Source: JAVVUJ01 sp964461765
Lineage (GTDB): Bacteria; Bacillota; Clostridia; Peptostreptococcales; Anaerovoracaceae
Assembly: GCA_964461765.1 (NCBI GenBank)
Contig: CAYWVS010000040.1
Location: forward strand, 1-26,052
DNA: 26,052 bases
Reading direction: 5' to 3'
Of the stretch, positions 16,169 to 25,205 are shown one piece after another. Within the stretch, counting starts at the first letter, position 1; each line of letters begins with the position of its first letter. The notes beneath the pieces are model-generated. The model ran no database searches and was not told where the DNA came from. It worked only from the letters and a program-made list of their open reading frames with translations. The translations under genes were made by a program, and so were the position numbers.

Positions 16169-16342
16169 ATGTCCATTTTACTGCCAAGAACCCAAAAAGA
16201 CATCTATAAAAACGCAGTCCTAATTTACCTCCCAAATCATCGTTTTTTAGCCCAAAAAAAGTTGAAATCCTGCGATTTTCATCACAGGACATCTATTTCA
16301 ACCATAGATTGTGTAGTCTACGGTAGAATATACGAATGGACA
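16169..16342. mobile_element. Small non-coding element with inverted ends (MITE-like)
   Basis: TGTCCATT at 16169 and AATGGACA at 16342 form an inverted pair 174 bp apart, and the interior has no convincing gene. It contains a 63-bp block shared with 22676-22739. TGTCCATT also occurs, inverted, beside the IS21 element (22440-22447), so this may be an IS-derived remnant. No clear target-site duplication is seen. Confidence 0.45.
16251..16313. repeat. 63-bp dispersed repeat, copy A (hairpin GTTGAAAT...ATTTCAAC)
   Basis: Nearly identical to 22676-22739 (about three differences). It can fold with outer arms GTTGAAAT/ATTTCAAC and an inner TCCTG/CAGGA pair. Weaker similarity continues about 25 bases to the left. 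Confidence 0.8.
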
Positions 16343-16570
16343 TTAAATAACTTTTTCTTAATTTCCATAAATTAACGATATTCATCCTTATATAAAAATA
16401 CATGGACTACCTCCTAACTCATTTAAAGTCCAGGTTTTCGTCTGCAACTCCTTTTGGGTATTTTTATTTTACATCAAACAGCCACTATATACAAAGTACC
16501 CGATAGAGAACTTTTTTGCTGATTTAGAGTGATATGGAGATTCGCTATAGATTAGTTATTTGTGGTATGT

Positions 16571-16576
16571 TATAAT
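16571..16576 (+). promoter_or_regulatory. Extended -10 promoter before the CPBP protease gene
   Basis: TATAAT preceded by TG one base earlier (extended -10). A poor -35 (TAGATT) lies 17 bp upstream. The stretch 16344-16560 shows nothing else I can name. Confidence 0.5.
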
Positions 16577-16681
16577 TTAGGAATAGTAATTTTATTTTGT
16601 GCGCCATTTTGAGCTTTGACCGTAAAATGACGGCAGTATTTATATTTGATTCATTGATACCTAAAAGAAATGAGAGAAAAT

Positions 16682-17332
16682 ATGACGCTAAAAAATGATA
16701 AAGCCAAAATTTTAATGTTCGTATTATCATTTAACATGTTATGGTTAATTCGAGTGTTTTTCGTACCGAAAACACAAGTAGAAAATATTGATTTGACTGT
16801 AACTATTGCATTGAAGTTTCTAATATTTGTAGTATTTCCTTATTTATATATCAAATTTATTTACAAAGAAAACCCCATAGTTGCTTTTAAATTTAATACA
16901 GATATCAAAAAAGGATTTTTATATGGTTTAGTCGGTTCAGTTGCTATAGTTATTTTAGGAGTAATCGTCTACTTTACTTCTAATGGAACCCAAAGTTTAA
17001 AGGGACTGAATTTTCAAGATTTGTTTTTCATTTTCATATTTGCTGCTCTTTTTGAAGAGATAGCTTTTAAAGGTCTTATTTTAAATAAATTAAATGTACT
17101 AATGAGTTTTGGAAAAGCAAATATTGTAACCGCTTTATTATTTGTATTCATACATATGCCCCAATATATTATGAAAGGTACCTTTACTTCTCAAGTCGCT
17201 TTAAATTCATTTATTATTATATTTATATGGGGTATTATAGGAGGTTATATTTTCAAAAAATCTAACTCCATTTGGTCTATAGTTATTGTACATGGTATAT
17301 GGGATTGTGCTGTACATGTTTTAGGTTTTTAA
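16682..17332 (+). CDS. CPBP-family intramembrane metalloprotease (Abi/CAAX-like)
   Basis: 216 residues from ATG 16682 (GAGAG upstream); ATG 16670 in frame is the alternative. At least six hydrophobic helices. The three family motifs are present: FEEIAFKGLIL (paired Glu, with Lys where Arg is usual), FVFIHMP (His) and VHGIWD (His and Asp). Members are membrane glutamic/metallo-proteases, some of which process peptides, protect against bacteriocins or act in signalling. It stands alone with its own promoter, and no peptide gene is adjacent. The first motif is usually EExxxR; the Lys is a mild departure. Confidence 0.85.
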   Translation: MTLKNDKAKILMFVLSFNMLWLIRVFFVPKTQVENIDLTVTIALKFLIFVVFPYLYIKFIYKENPIVAFKFNTDIKKGFLYGLVGSVAIVILGVIVYFTSNGTQSLKGLNFQDLFFIFIFAALFEEIAFKGLILNKLNVLMSFGKANIVTALLFVFIHMPQYIMKGTFTSQVALNSFIIIFIWGIIGGYIFKKSNSIWSIVIVHGIWDCAVHVLGF

Positions 17333-17412
17333 TGCACAAATTAAGCATTTCTAACCTTACCACATAATAAAGCATCAGAACGTAATTATCAATATTTTAA
17401 ACGCTTTTTTTA

Positions 17413-18048
17413 TTACAGTAGCCATGCTTGTCCGTCAGGCATAACTGTAATTGCACCAGACTTTTTATCAATAATCTCACCTGTGTTGACATCCCGAATA
17501 ATCACTTCTTCGCAATACTCATTATCTTCAAACCAAGCTGAAAAAAATAGTTTTTCAGCTTTTCTAAAATAAAAACTTTCATTATTGCCTATGGAAAATT
17601 GTATTTTGTTGGGATATATTATTTCAAACTTGTCTTCATTTCCTTGACGAGTCAACATTAGTGGAGATGTATGCAGCATTAAATTATAGCAATCCTTAAC
17701 TTCATTTAATGGTATAGAAGCAATGGTTGAGGTTGAAGATGAGTTTTCATCATATTGTTCTATGTTAATTTGTTGATGGTTAAAATCCACAAGTAAAATA
17801 ACAATGTGGTTGTTACAATAAATCGGTCTGCCAAAATATTGACCATCTTGTGGTTTAATCGGTTCAATTACCTCACCCTCTGGATAACGTATGAACAAAA
17901 GTGTATTGGATTTTATTTTGTGTTCTTTCCGAAACAACTCCTCAGCCTCATATAAATCACCGTGAATATAGTTTGTACCCCAATACCATTGAGAAGTGCC
18001 CTCTAATTTTTCAAGATATGTTATGCCTTATGTATTTATCTCTTTCAT
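17413..18048 (-). pseudogene. Unknown protein interrupted by an early stop codon
   Basis: From ATG 18048 (GGTGG upstream) the frame reads MKEINT, meets TAA at 18028-18030, and then stays open for about 205 codons to 17413. The sequence after the stop (GITYLEKLEGTSQWYWGTNY, then GDLYEAEELFR) looks like genuine coding sequence continuous with the downstream body, so the stop is probably a recent nonsense change. A restart at TTG 17937 would give 174 residues. The body is beta-rich with repeated I/V-alternating strands; no domain recognised. A role as an immunity or accessory protein is conceivable but unsupported. Confidence 0.55.
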
Positions 18049-18167
18049 TTTTATTCACCACCTATCGTATAAATTAGTTTTTGCAATCCTATAAAGCTAC
18101 TTCGCAACTATTTCCATTCAATTTATTGATTGAAAAAGTAATGATTTCGGCTGTTTTGACCAGCAAT

Positions 18168-18518
18168 CTATGTGCATATACTATCATCAATGGCATTTAA
18201 GTCATAATCAAAAATTACCTTATATCTAATACACCAATCATCTTCTTCATCGGTAATTCGAATTGTGCAAGAGATATAGTCCAGCACAGGGTCATAATCA
18301 AAATGTTTTGATATTGCAACAGTTTCATTGTGAAAATGATAGCTGTTTATAACTGAATTAAAATCAGCGCGCATATCTTCAACAAAAGCATCACTGCTTT
18401 CGGAATACCAGTTAGAAAGACACTCTATTAAAAGCACCTTAGCCTTATCAAATATTCTGGATTCTTCTATAAATCTTGAATACTTATCTCTATCAATAGG
18501 AACTATATCTTTACCCAT
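18168..18518 (-). CDS. Small unknown acidic protein
   Basis: 116 residues from ATG 18518, preferred because GGAG lies nine bases upstream; ATG 18542 in frame has no ribosome site. Acidic, with a helical N-terminal half (DRDKYSRFIEESRIFDKAKV) and a C-terminal half of probable beta strands (VLDYISCTIRITDEEDDWCI). The shape recalls immunity proteins of contact-dependent toxin loci, but I recognise no family. It lies about 120 bp upstream of the interrupted gene on the same strand. Confidence 0.6.
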   Translation of the reverse strand: MGKDIVPIDRDKYSRFIEESRIFDKAKVLLIECLSNWYSESSDAFVEDMRADFNSVINSYHFHNETVAISKHFDYDPVLDYISCTIRITDEEDDWCIRYKVIFDYDLNAIDDSICT

Positions 18519-18542
18519 TCGATTATTCTCCAAATCTGCCAT

Positions 18543-18983
18543 TATTTAACCAGTAATTATTTCGAAAGAGCCATCTGCTTTTGTATGTTGAATGTTTCTT
18601 TTTTCGTTCATCTTCTGTATAAAAATATTTCATGCGTCAATCTCTCCTGTCAGCAACACATGTTTCTTTTTCAGTCATTATTTGTGTTCCTCCCATTTAC
18701 AATCAGTGAACTCAATCTCAGTAAAAGTTGTACAGAAGCTTCATTTCTTTCCCATATTCTAACATATTCCATAAACCCTTACAATAAAAATACCACCTCC
18801 TGCAACCTTACAGCCACAAATTTTCCATTATGTGGAACCCAAATGTACGGATTGTAGGGGCAAGGGACTCATTGCGACTTTGACTTTCGTAAACCTGCAA
18901 GAAACGCTGTATTGAGAAAGTCTTGCACCAATGCTAAAATGTGGTGGGATTTTGTTAAGCGAATCTTTGGTGTGATAAAATCC
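18543..18983. other. Gene-poor stretch
   Basis: No convincing long gene. A 36-codon minus-strand frame (18633-18523, MKYFYTEDERKKKHSTYKSR...) has a fair ribosome site (GGAGAG) but no known relative. Several other plausible ribosome sites (GGAGGTGG, GGGAGG) without long frames suggest decayed coding sequence. Confidence 0.4.
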
Positions 18984-20863
18984 TTATTTATCCATTAAAT
19001 AAAAGTAGTTTGCAAACATTTTTGAAACATTAGCTCGTGTTGCTATTGCCTTGGGGGCATAATTATTACCGCTAACACCGTTAATAATTCCTACACTGCG
19101 CATATAGGCGATTGATTCTTGCGCCCAAGTGCTTGCTGTGTCGATATCCGAAAAAGCTTGGTTACTGCCGTTTTTAGGAACAGTTATATTCATGATTTTA
19201 AGATAATTGAAAAATATAGCAGCCATTTCTTCTCTTGTAATCGGGTCATTGGGTGCAAATTTGTTGTTTCCGACACCGTTTACTATGCCTGCTTCTCTTG
19301 CCCATTCAACCGCACCTGTATACCAAGTATTTGCCTTAACATCAACGAATGTTGATTTATCATATGCTGACAACTCAACCCCATGCAGTCTTGCAAGGAC
19401 TGTTACAAACATCGCCCTTGTCATTGACGTATCGGGTGAAAAAGTATTTTTAGCGACTCCATCAAATAAGCCTTTACGCGTTACCAATAAAACAGCGTCA
19501 CGATACCACGCGTCTTCCGGAACGTCATAGTAGCTTATTTTATCCTGTTCTGCTTCGTTGCCTGCCGGCACTTCGTCATCTTTGGGTGTTTTGGACGAAT
19601 CGCCGACTCCGGTGTTTCCCCTGTTGTTTACGCTGTTACTCGGAATATTTTCATAAACCGCTTTAAGTGTTACCGCATTGGTAGGCATAGTAAATGTTAA
19701 AGGATTTATCGTATAAGTAGATTCCGAAAGCCCTGTAGCTATAAAATGCTTAAACCTCAGCCCACTTGGCGCAGTATCTGCCGTAACTGTAACATCACTA
19801 CCCCAAGCTTTGTTGACACTGCCTGTGCCGCCATTCACAGAAAGGGTGTATTCAGTGCGCTTAAGCGGAATATTTACATCAAAATTTGGCGGAAGCACGA
19901 TTATCTCAGAACCGTCGGGCATATTACTGTTAAACGAGCCGTCGGGCATATTTGCAATCGCTATCCCCCCATTATCAGTGATATTTATATAGTTGTCTTT
20001 TGAGATAAGCACACGATAGGTGCCCTCCTCAACGCACCAACCAAATTTACCTTCACCGTCTGTTATTTGCGGATTTTCTTGAATCTTTCCGAGGTCAACC
20101 CACTCTTTCCATTCACCACCAACAAATTTTTGGAGAGTTGCGGTTGCACCTACGATTCGTTCGTCAGGGTCGCAAGCATCATATACATAACCGGACGGGT
20201 CATGCATTGCGTAAATAATAGCGGCAAGCGTTTGAATTCTGTGACCATCTTCATCCCATAGCACAATATTCATTTCAGAATCATTTATCGTGCTCCAATC
20301 GTCAATGTCACATTTGTAATAATGAACCGTATTCTCATTTTGACTTGTTTCATTTAACAAAACTGGTTTCCAACTTTTTCCCGCAAAGGAGACAACAGGC
20401 TGATATGTACCTTGATTTTCAACGTTAAAATAAAGGGTTAATGAGAAAAAGGGCACTAGCCGCCCATTGAAAGTTTCTGTTGCAGTTATGACTCCATAGG
20501 CTGGGTTGGGTGCCAAGTATTCGCGGGGCGTAGCATTCAGTGGCGAATACCCTAATCGTTCCGAAAGTTTTTCGGTCACAATTTGGAGCGGCATTCCTAC
20601 AAAAATATAAAGATAGTTAGAAGCAGTGCCATCTGCCGTACGTGCGACAAGCTTGTTTGCTCCTTGTGGCAAATTTTGAATAGCAGCAGAATATGCCGAA
20701 ACACCCAAATGTTCTGCTTGTTCTTTATTTATTGCAACCTCTGACCCATCGGGATGTACAAGATAAATGGTGATATCGCTCTTATCCCCGGCAACCTTGC
20801 CGGTGACGATTATACCTTCACCCGTCTTATGAGTTGATGGTCCTGTTAAGCTTAGAATCTTAA
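18984..20863 (-). pseudogene. SLH-domain surface protein, N-terminus missing
   Basis: The frame is open from about 20863 to the stop at 18984 (about 625 residues) with no proper start or signal peptide; the first candidate is TTG 20708, but residues before it (VTGKVAGDKSDITIYLVHPDG) look like real coding sequence. Regions: Ig/carboxypeptidase-regulatory-like beta domains, an InlB/Flg_new-type repeat (YTLSVNGGTGSV ... FTMPTNAVTLKAVYE), a linker, then three SLH domains (about the last 175 residues: YYDVPEDAWYRDAV, FVDVKANTWYTGAVEWA, FSDIDTASTWAQESIAYM). SLH domains anchor proteins to pyruvylated wall polymers. The 5' end was lost at the junction with the IS21 element, so export is unlikely. Confidence 0.8.
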
Positions 20864-21385
20864 ATTACCCCCGGTAAAAAGGTATTTCTGGAAACAAAGG
20901 ACAATAGGATTTTCATAAAAGATATTCTAACGGGAGAGGTTTATGCAACCCACCAATTATGCCATGAAAAAGGCAAACTGATTGGGCAAAAAAGGGAGGA
21001 GCGTGACAAAAGCAAGTCGCTGCTTGAACTGGAAAAGTTAGTGGAAGAGCTGTTTCAGGAAAATCATCTGATTGCCCCATTTTTAGAAAAGATTCATCAA
21101 GAAAAGCCCAGATATTACCGGGATCAACTTGGGGTAATTCGAAAGTTATTTGAGAAATGGGATTTAGAAATGATCCTGAAAGGATTACAATATTGCACCG
21201 AAAAAGAGCTTTATTCTGCCGTTGATTTAAAAGCCAGTATCCTCTATCTGAGTCAGATAAAAACAGATAAAAAAGCCATAGAACGCTCCACCGCCCTTCC
21301 AGCCAAGTATCGTGGAAATGCACCAGAAGTACGAAATTTAAGGATCTATGATCAGGCAATGGAAAGGGGTGTTGTGAATGGATAG
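20864..21385 (+). pseudogene. istA: IS21-family transposase IstA, C-terminal fragment
   Basis: Open frame of about 170 codons with no start. It begins PGKKVFLETKDNRIFIKD, the C-terminal beta region that follows the integrase core in IstA, and ends eight bases inside istB, the usual istA-istB overlap. The helix-turn-helix and DDE core (about 300 residues) are absent, so the element cannot transpose by itself. The break is at about 20865-20873. Confidence 0.8.
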
Positions 21386-22154
21386 TTTACAGGAAATCAG
21401 AGCTTATGCCTCAACCCTAGGGCTGGTACATACAAGAAATGAATTGGAAAATTTGATCCATAAAGCAGAAAAAGAGGAAATTAGTTATGTCGCTTTTATG
21501 CAAAGGGTTTTAGGGAGTGAGATCCGCTACCGTCAGAACAGGGCAAAGGAAACTCGGGTCAAGGATGCAGGATTTCCCTATCCCAAGTATTTAAAGGACT
21601 TGGACCTAAACTTCTGCCAGTCCATCACAAGAACGCAACTGAACCAACTATTAGAGCTTACGTGGATTGATGGTATATACAATCTCATCCTTTCAGGACC
21701 TCCCGGTGTTGGGAAGACTCATCTGGCCATAGCCTTAGCCTATCATGCCTGTGAAGAAGGCTACAAGGCAAGCTATACCACCATGCAGTCACTGATGCAA
21801 TGCCTTCGCACATCAGAGATTGATCGTCGGAGTAGAGCAAAGATGAACCGGATAAAAAAATCAAACCTGTTGGTAATAGATGAAGTAGGATATCTCCCCA
21901 TCACCACCGCAGAAGGAAATCTGTTCTTTCAGTTGATATCAGAGTTGCAGGAACAAACCTCCATCATGATTACCACAAACAAAGGGTTTGAGGAATGGGC
22001 AGAGTTTTTAAATGATGCTGCACTGGCAACTGCCATTCTTGACCGTCTATCCTATCGATGCGACAGAATAAAGATGTCAGGTAAGAGCTACCGCCTAGAA
22101 AATCGGAAATCATTTTTAGAGGATAAAGGAGAAAAAAGTCATGAGATTTCATAA
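21378..22154 (+). CDS. istB: IS21-family helper ATPase IstB
   Basis: 258 residues. An N-terminal helical segment is followed by an AAA+ ATPase: Walker A SGPPGVGKTHLA (about 108-119), Walker B NLLVIDEVGYLP (about 168-179), sensor region SIMITTNKGFEEW and the arginine-rich AILDRLSYRCDRIKMSGKSYR end. IstB helps IstA choose and capture target DNA. The length is normal for the family and the gene looks intact, though its IstA partner is truncated. Confidence 0.92.
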   Translation: MDSLQEIRAYASTLGLVHTRNELENLIHKAEKEEISYVAFMQRVLGSEIRYRQNRAKETRVKDAGFPYPKYLKDLDLNFCQSITRTQLNQLLELTWIDGIYNLILSGPPGVGKTHLAIALAYHACEEGYKASYTTMQSLMQCLRTSEIDRRSRAKMNRIKKSNLLVIDEVGYLPITTAEGNLFFQLISELQEQTSIMITTNKGFEEWAEFLNDAALATAILDRLSYRCDRIKMSGKSYRLENRKSFLEDKGEKSHEIS

Positions 22155-22191
22155 AAGTATACAAAAGGAAAAAAGAAACCTTTTATGAAAA

Positions 22192-22410
22192 ATGCTTCAG
22201 GCATATGAAAAAGAAACTGCTATGACCTGTGATGAACGCCGAGAACTTCTAAAATGGGTAGCTTCCGGAAATAGTCCTTATGAAAATGGATACTCCCTTT
22301 ATGCAGAAAATGGTTTCCTCATGGATTTTGTAAATGCAGGTAGATGTATTGAGGAACAGATAGAATGGTATCAGGGCTTGAGGGATTGTGAAAAGCAAGC
22401 TTTAACATAA
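22192..22410 (+). CDS. Small accessory ORF of the IS21 element
   Basis: 72 residues, starting 37 bp after istB on the same strand. Composition is normal for a protein (MTCDERRELLKWVASGNSPY, then acidic and aromatic residues). Its position between istB and the right end of the IS suggests an accessory or passenger gene of this IS subgroup. Function unknown. Confidence 0.55.
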   Translation: MLQAYEKETAMTCDERRELLKWVASGNSPYENGYSLYAENGFLMDFVNAGRCIEEQIEWYQGLRDCEKQALT

Positions 22411-22435
22411 AGGCTTAGCTAATTTTATGAAAATC

Positions 22436-22617
22436 CGCCAAAATGGACAGTGAATGAACAGGCTTCCTTGAGATACCGGAGGAACGGTCATTCCCCTAAC
22501 CCAAAAATCCCACAGAGCAATCCGTGGAAAACTAGAAGCAAACATGCTGGATTTTATTTGCCGGAATATGCCGGAAATTATTTGCCGTTTTTTGCTGGAA
22601 AGTACTTGCCGTTTACA
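22436..22617. repeat. Right-end region of the IS21 element with multiple short repeats
   Basis: Four imperfect direct repeats around TTTGCCGGAA/TTGCCGTTT (22557-22615) end in TTTACA (22617). IS21 elements carry several transposase-binding repeats at each end and terminate in TGT/ACA. A second candidate end, AATGGACA (22440-22447), matches the ends of the 174-bp element at 16169. Confidence 0.55.
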
Positions 22618-22675
22618 TTAATGCACTCACAAAGAGAAAAAAATGATTTCTACCGCCAAATTTAGCATTTTTATA

Positions 22676-22739
22676 CCCAAAAAAGGTTGAAATCCTGCGG
22701 ATTTTCATCACAGGACATCTATTTCAACCATAAATTGTG
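22676..22739. repeat. 63-bp dispersed repeat, copy B
   Basis: Second copy of the hairpin repeat found at 16251-16313, here just outside the right end of the IS21 element. It has one extra G (CCTGCGG) relative to copy A. Confidence 0.8.
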
Positions 22740-22748
22740 GTGCGCAAT

Positions 22749-22885
22749 GAGGGACTTACACAGCCTCACTTCGTTCGTCTGCCGTTCTGCGCCTCCCCTT
22801 TCGGTCGGCTTGAACCTCAGCCTACTCACCAGTCCATCGGACTGCTTCGCTTACGGCTCAGCCCTTTCGAGTTCAAGTCCCTTTC
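22749..22885. other. GC-richer, highly structured non-coding stretch
   Basis: AGGGACTT (22751-22758) pairs with AAGTCCCT near 22876-22883. Inside, GGCTTGAACCTC pairs with GAGTTCAAGTCC, and CAGTCCATCGGACTG forms a tight hairpin. Much richer in G+C than its surroundings and without a plausible frame. Similar stretches occur between genes in Clostridia; function unknown. Confidence 0.5.
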
Positions 22886-22932
22886 ATGCATACTAAACGA
22901 CTGAAAACCCTTGGAATTCCAAATATTTTCAG

Positions 22933-23139
22933 TCATTTGTCTGTACCCATTACCTTGATGGTATCTATAAGCTGCCTAACTAGGCTATCGTTATATTCCG
23001 TGCAGTTTTCAGGCTCCCTTTTTAATGTCTCTGCGATCCTTGATATCCTTTCATTTACGCTTTCGTCACTGCTACATCTATTTTTATATTCCGTCACTTT
23101 TTCATGGAGCTCTTCATATCTGTTTTTTATCAAACCTTA
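22933..23139 (-). pseudogene. Large serine recombinase, C-terminal fragment
   Basis: About 66 residues of a coiled-coil tail (RYEELHEKVTEYKNRC) ending EYNDSLVRQLIDTIKVMGTD, which fits the C-terminal end of transposon/phage-type large serine recombinases (E[FY]xxxLVRxLIDxIKV). The catalytic and DNA-binding parts are absent. It begins inside the last codons of the ABC permease gene in another frame, marking the edge of a lost mobile element. Confidence 0.65.
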
Positions 23140-23872
23140 CTATAGCACTCATTAGTGCAATAAAAATAATAACACAAGCTATGACCATTGAAACCGCAAA
23201 ATCAGATACAGCCATATCTGATGTAAGCAGCAAAACATTCCCAGATGAAAGCAGGTATGGATTATACTTTTGAAAGTTCGGAGCAATATTAAGAAGCATA
23301 AGCAACACCGAAAAACCTCCAGCTACAAGCAATGAACCGTAAATATTTCCAGACAGCACTCCGCCTAACAACATAACAGCAATTATCAATACTCCAAACA
23401 ACCACATACAAAATGCTGAAAATAATAAATTCGGTAGTTCTCCCGGCAGTAAATACACTGTGTAAATAAATGTTGTTCCAAAGCAAATAAGGTAGCCAAG
23501 TGTCCATATTAGGGTAGTTCCTGTGAATTTTGATAGTATGACGGTCTTTCTTGACAGTCCCTTTGTCAGCATATTTATTAGTGTGCCTTTGGAAAGCTCA
23601 TTTGCCACAATTCCACTAAACACGATGACAAAAAGTATAAGCTGTGTTGATATGTTATTATAAAACTGCATCCACGAGTCAATTGTAGTAGGGTCAGCAA
23701 GAGTAACCGTCATTCCCTCGGGCATAAACGATGACAGAAGCTCAGGCATTATTTTTGCAATAATTGGATTAAGCATACCGAAAAGCAAAAACACCGCTAC
23801 AACAATGAGCAACTTATATGTCCTTATGCTTTCGGTAAATTCTTTTTTTGTAAAGGCAATAAAAGATCTCAC
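23114..23872 (-). CDS. ABC-2 type transporter permease (YxlG-like)
   Basis: 252 residues with about six transmembrane helices (roughly 20-40, 75-95, 115-140, 150-175, 180-200, 220-245). The SKGTLINMLTKGLSRKTVILSKF stretch is typical of ABC-2 permeases: SKG...RKTVILSKF. The gene overlaps the ATPase stop by four bases (ATGA). The C-terminus RFDKKQI is normal for the family, so the protein looks complete even though a recombinase fragment abuts it. With the two upstream genes it matches the yxlE-yxlF-yxlG arrangement of Bacillus. Substrate unknown. Confidence 0.88.
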   Translation of the reverse strand: MRSFIAFTKKEFTESIRTYKLLIVVAVFLLFGMLNPIIAKIMPELLSSFMPEGMTVTLADPTTIDSWMQFYNNISTQLILFVIVFSGIVANELSKGTLINMLTKGLSRKTVILSKFTGTTLIWTLGYLICFGTTFIYTVYLLPGELPNLLFSAFCMWLFGVLIIAVMLLGGVLSGNIYGSLLVAGGFSVLLMLLNIAPNFQKYNPYLLSSGNVLLLTSDMAVSDFAVSMVIACVIIFIALMSAIVRFDKKQI

Positions 23873-24786
23873 TTCACCACCTCCATAAACAGATTTTCAA
23901 GGGTAGGCTCTAAAACCTCAACTTTTACGGGATAAATTTTTGTTGCAAAAATCGCAGCATAAATCTGCTCCACTACCTTTTTTATATCGCTTGATTTTAA
24001 TATTATGGTACGCTCTGTATGCTCTACGTTTTGAAAAAGAATACGCATACTATCGTCACTTGTAAAATGCTTTAAATCGTCAATCGAACTAAATTCTATT
24101 TGCACAGTATCAAGGCGGCGGTTTTGTTTTAACTCCGAAAGCGTACCGTTTAGTACCAAGCTGCCTTTGTGTAAAACTGCAACGTGGTCGCAAATACGCT
24201 CCACATCAGAAAGAATATGGGTCGAAAAAACAATGGTAGTTTTGCCTTTGACAGACAGTAATATATCAAGGATTTCTTTTCTGCCGATAGGGTCAAGTGC
24301 AGAAGTTGGCTCGTCACAGATTAACACCTTCGGCTCATTTAAGAGTGCCTGTGCAATACCTAAGCGTTGCTTCATACCACGAGAAAAACCACCAATACGC
24401 TTGTTTGCCTTGTCAAGTCCAACGAGTGATAAAAGTTCTGCCGATTTAGCTTTTGTTACTTTTCGGTCAAGTCCTGTAATCTCACCGCATAATGCAAGAT
24501 ACTCCAATGGTTTCATATAACCATAAAATTCGGGAACATCGGGCAGAAATCCAATATGACGATTTGTTTTTGTTTCGCCATAAGCTACTGCTTCGCCACA
24601 CACCAATATTTTACCACTTGAGGGTTTAAGCAGCCCCAAAACCATTTTCATTGTAGTAGTCTTGCCTGCACCGTTTTGTCCTAAAAATCCATAGATTGTA
24701 TTTTCAGGTACAGAAAAGCTGAGGTTGTTAATAATATTGTGTTCCCCAAAGTTTTTGCACAAATTTTCCATTGCTAAAATACTCAT
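23869..24786 (-). CDS. ABC transporter ATPase (YxlF-like)
   Basis: 305 residues: Walker A GQNGAGKTT (about 34-42), Q-loop region, signature FSRGMKQRLGIAQAL (about 133-147), Walker B VLICDEPTSALDP (about 153-165) and H-loop STHILSDVERI. The C-terminal about 90 residues form the accessory region common to ABC-2 exporters. The signature SRGMKQR is the usual variant of ABC-2-type ATPases. Coupled by four-base overlaps to the genes on both sides. Confidence 0.92.
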   Translation of the reverse strand: MSILAMENLCKNFGEHNIINNLSFSVPENTIYGFLGQNGAGKTTTMKMVLGLLKPSSGKILVCGEAVAYGETKTNRHIGFLPDVPEFYGYMKPLEYLALCGEITGLDRKVTKAKSAELLSLVGLDKANKRIGGFSRGMKQRLGIAQALLNEPKVLICDEPTSALDPIGRKEILDILLSVKGKTTIVFSTHILSDVERICDHVAVLHKGSLVLNGTLSELKQNRRLDTVQIEFSSIDDLKHFTSDDSMRILFQNVEHTERTIILKSSDIKKVVEQIYAAIFATKIYPVKVEVLEPTLENLFMEVVK

Positions 24787-24983
24787 TCCTCACCTCTCCC
24801 AAAAACAAAGTAGACAACAGGTCCGAATATCTGAACAACTAATACAATGACAATCCACAGAGGCTTATTGCCGAATTTGTAATGCGGATGCTTTATAACG
24901 TGAATGAGTGCAGCTATCATAAGCACTAGTTCAATCAAGATCAGTGGTATTAGAAAAGGCAAATATTCTACTAAGTTTTCCAT
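24783..24983 (-). CDS. Small membrane protein with PLDc_N domain (YxlE-like)
   Basis: 66 residues from ATG 24983, chosen because GGGAGG lies about eight bases upstream; the frame is open further to 25037. Two hydrophobic helices (LPFLIPLILIELVLMIAALI and PLWIVIVLVVQIFGPVVYFV) and the closing YFVFGRGEE are the hallmarks of PLDc_N small membrane proteins. In Bacillus subtilis YxlE precedes YxlFG in the sigY operon and influences sigma-Y activity. No sigma factor gene is visible upstream here. Confidence 0.85.
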   Translation of the reverse strand: MENLVEYLPFLIPLILIELVLMIAALIHVIKHPHYKFGNKPLWIVIVLVVQIFGPVVYFVFGRGEE

Positions 24984-25205
24984 TATATTATCCTCCCATA
25001 ATTGTTGATAATTTGGCTTCTGTGTCAGTAGATTCAAGTTGTAAAAGGCTTGTGAGATTTTGTAAGAGGCTCAAAATATTTTGATATTTTCCTACTTGTA
25101 AAATTACTTTTGCTATATCAGGGTTACCGCTCATTAAATATCCCGTTGATAATCGCCGTCCTTCAGTATTTAATTATACCCATATTTAGTAAAAATAAAT
25201 GGATT

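Noticed and set aside
18585..18857. A 90-codon plus-strand frame
   Set aside because: Low-complexity, hydrophobic/Ser-rich composition, no ribosome site and no recognisable family; likely chance.
22557..22617. A CRISPR array from the repeated TTTGCCGGAA units
   Set aside because: Units are short, imperfect, without uniform spacers, and sit where IS21 terminal repeats are expected.
22749..22885. A tRNA gene, because of GGTTCAAG-like segments
   Set aside because: No acceptor stem, anticodon arm or CCA-adjacent end could be built on either strand.
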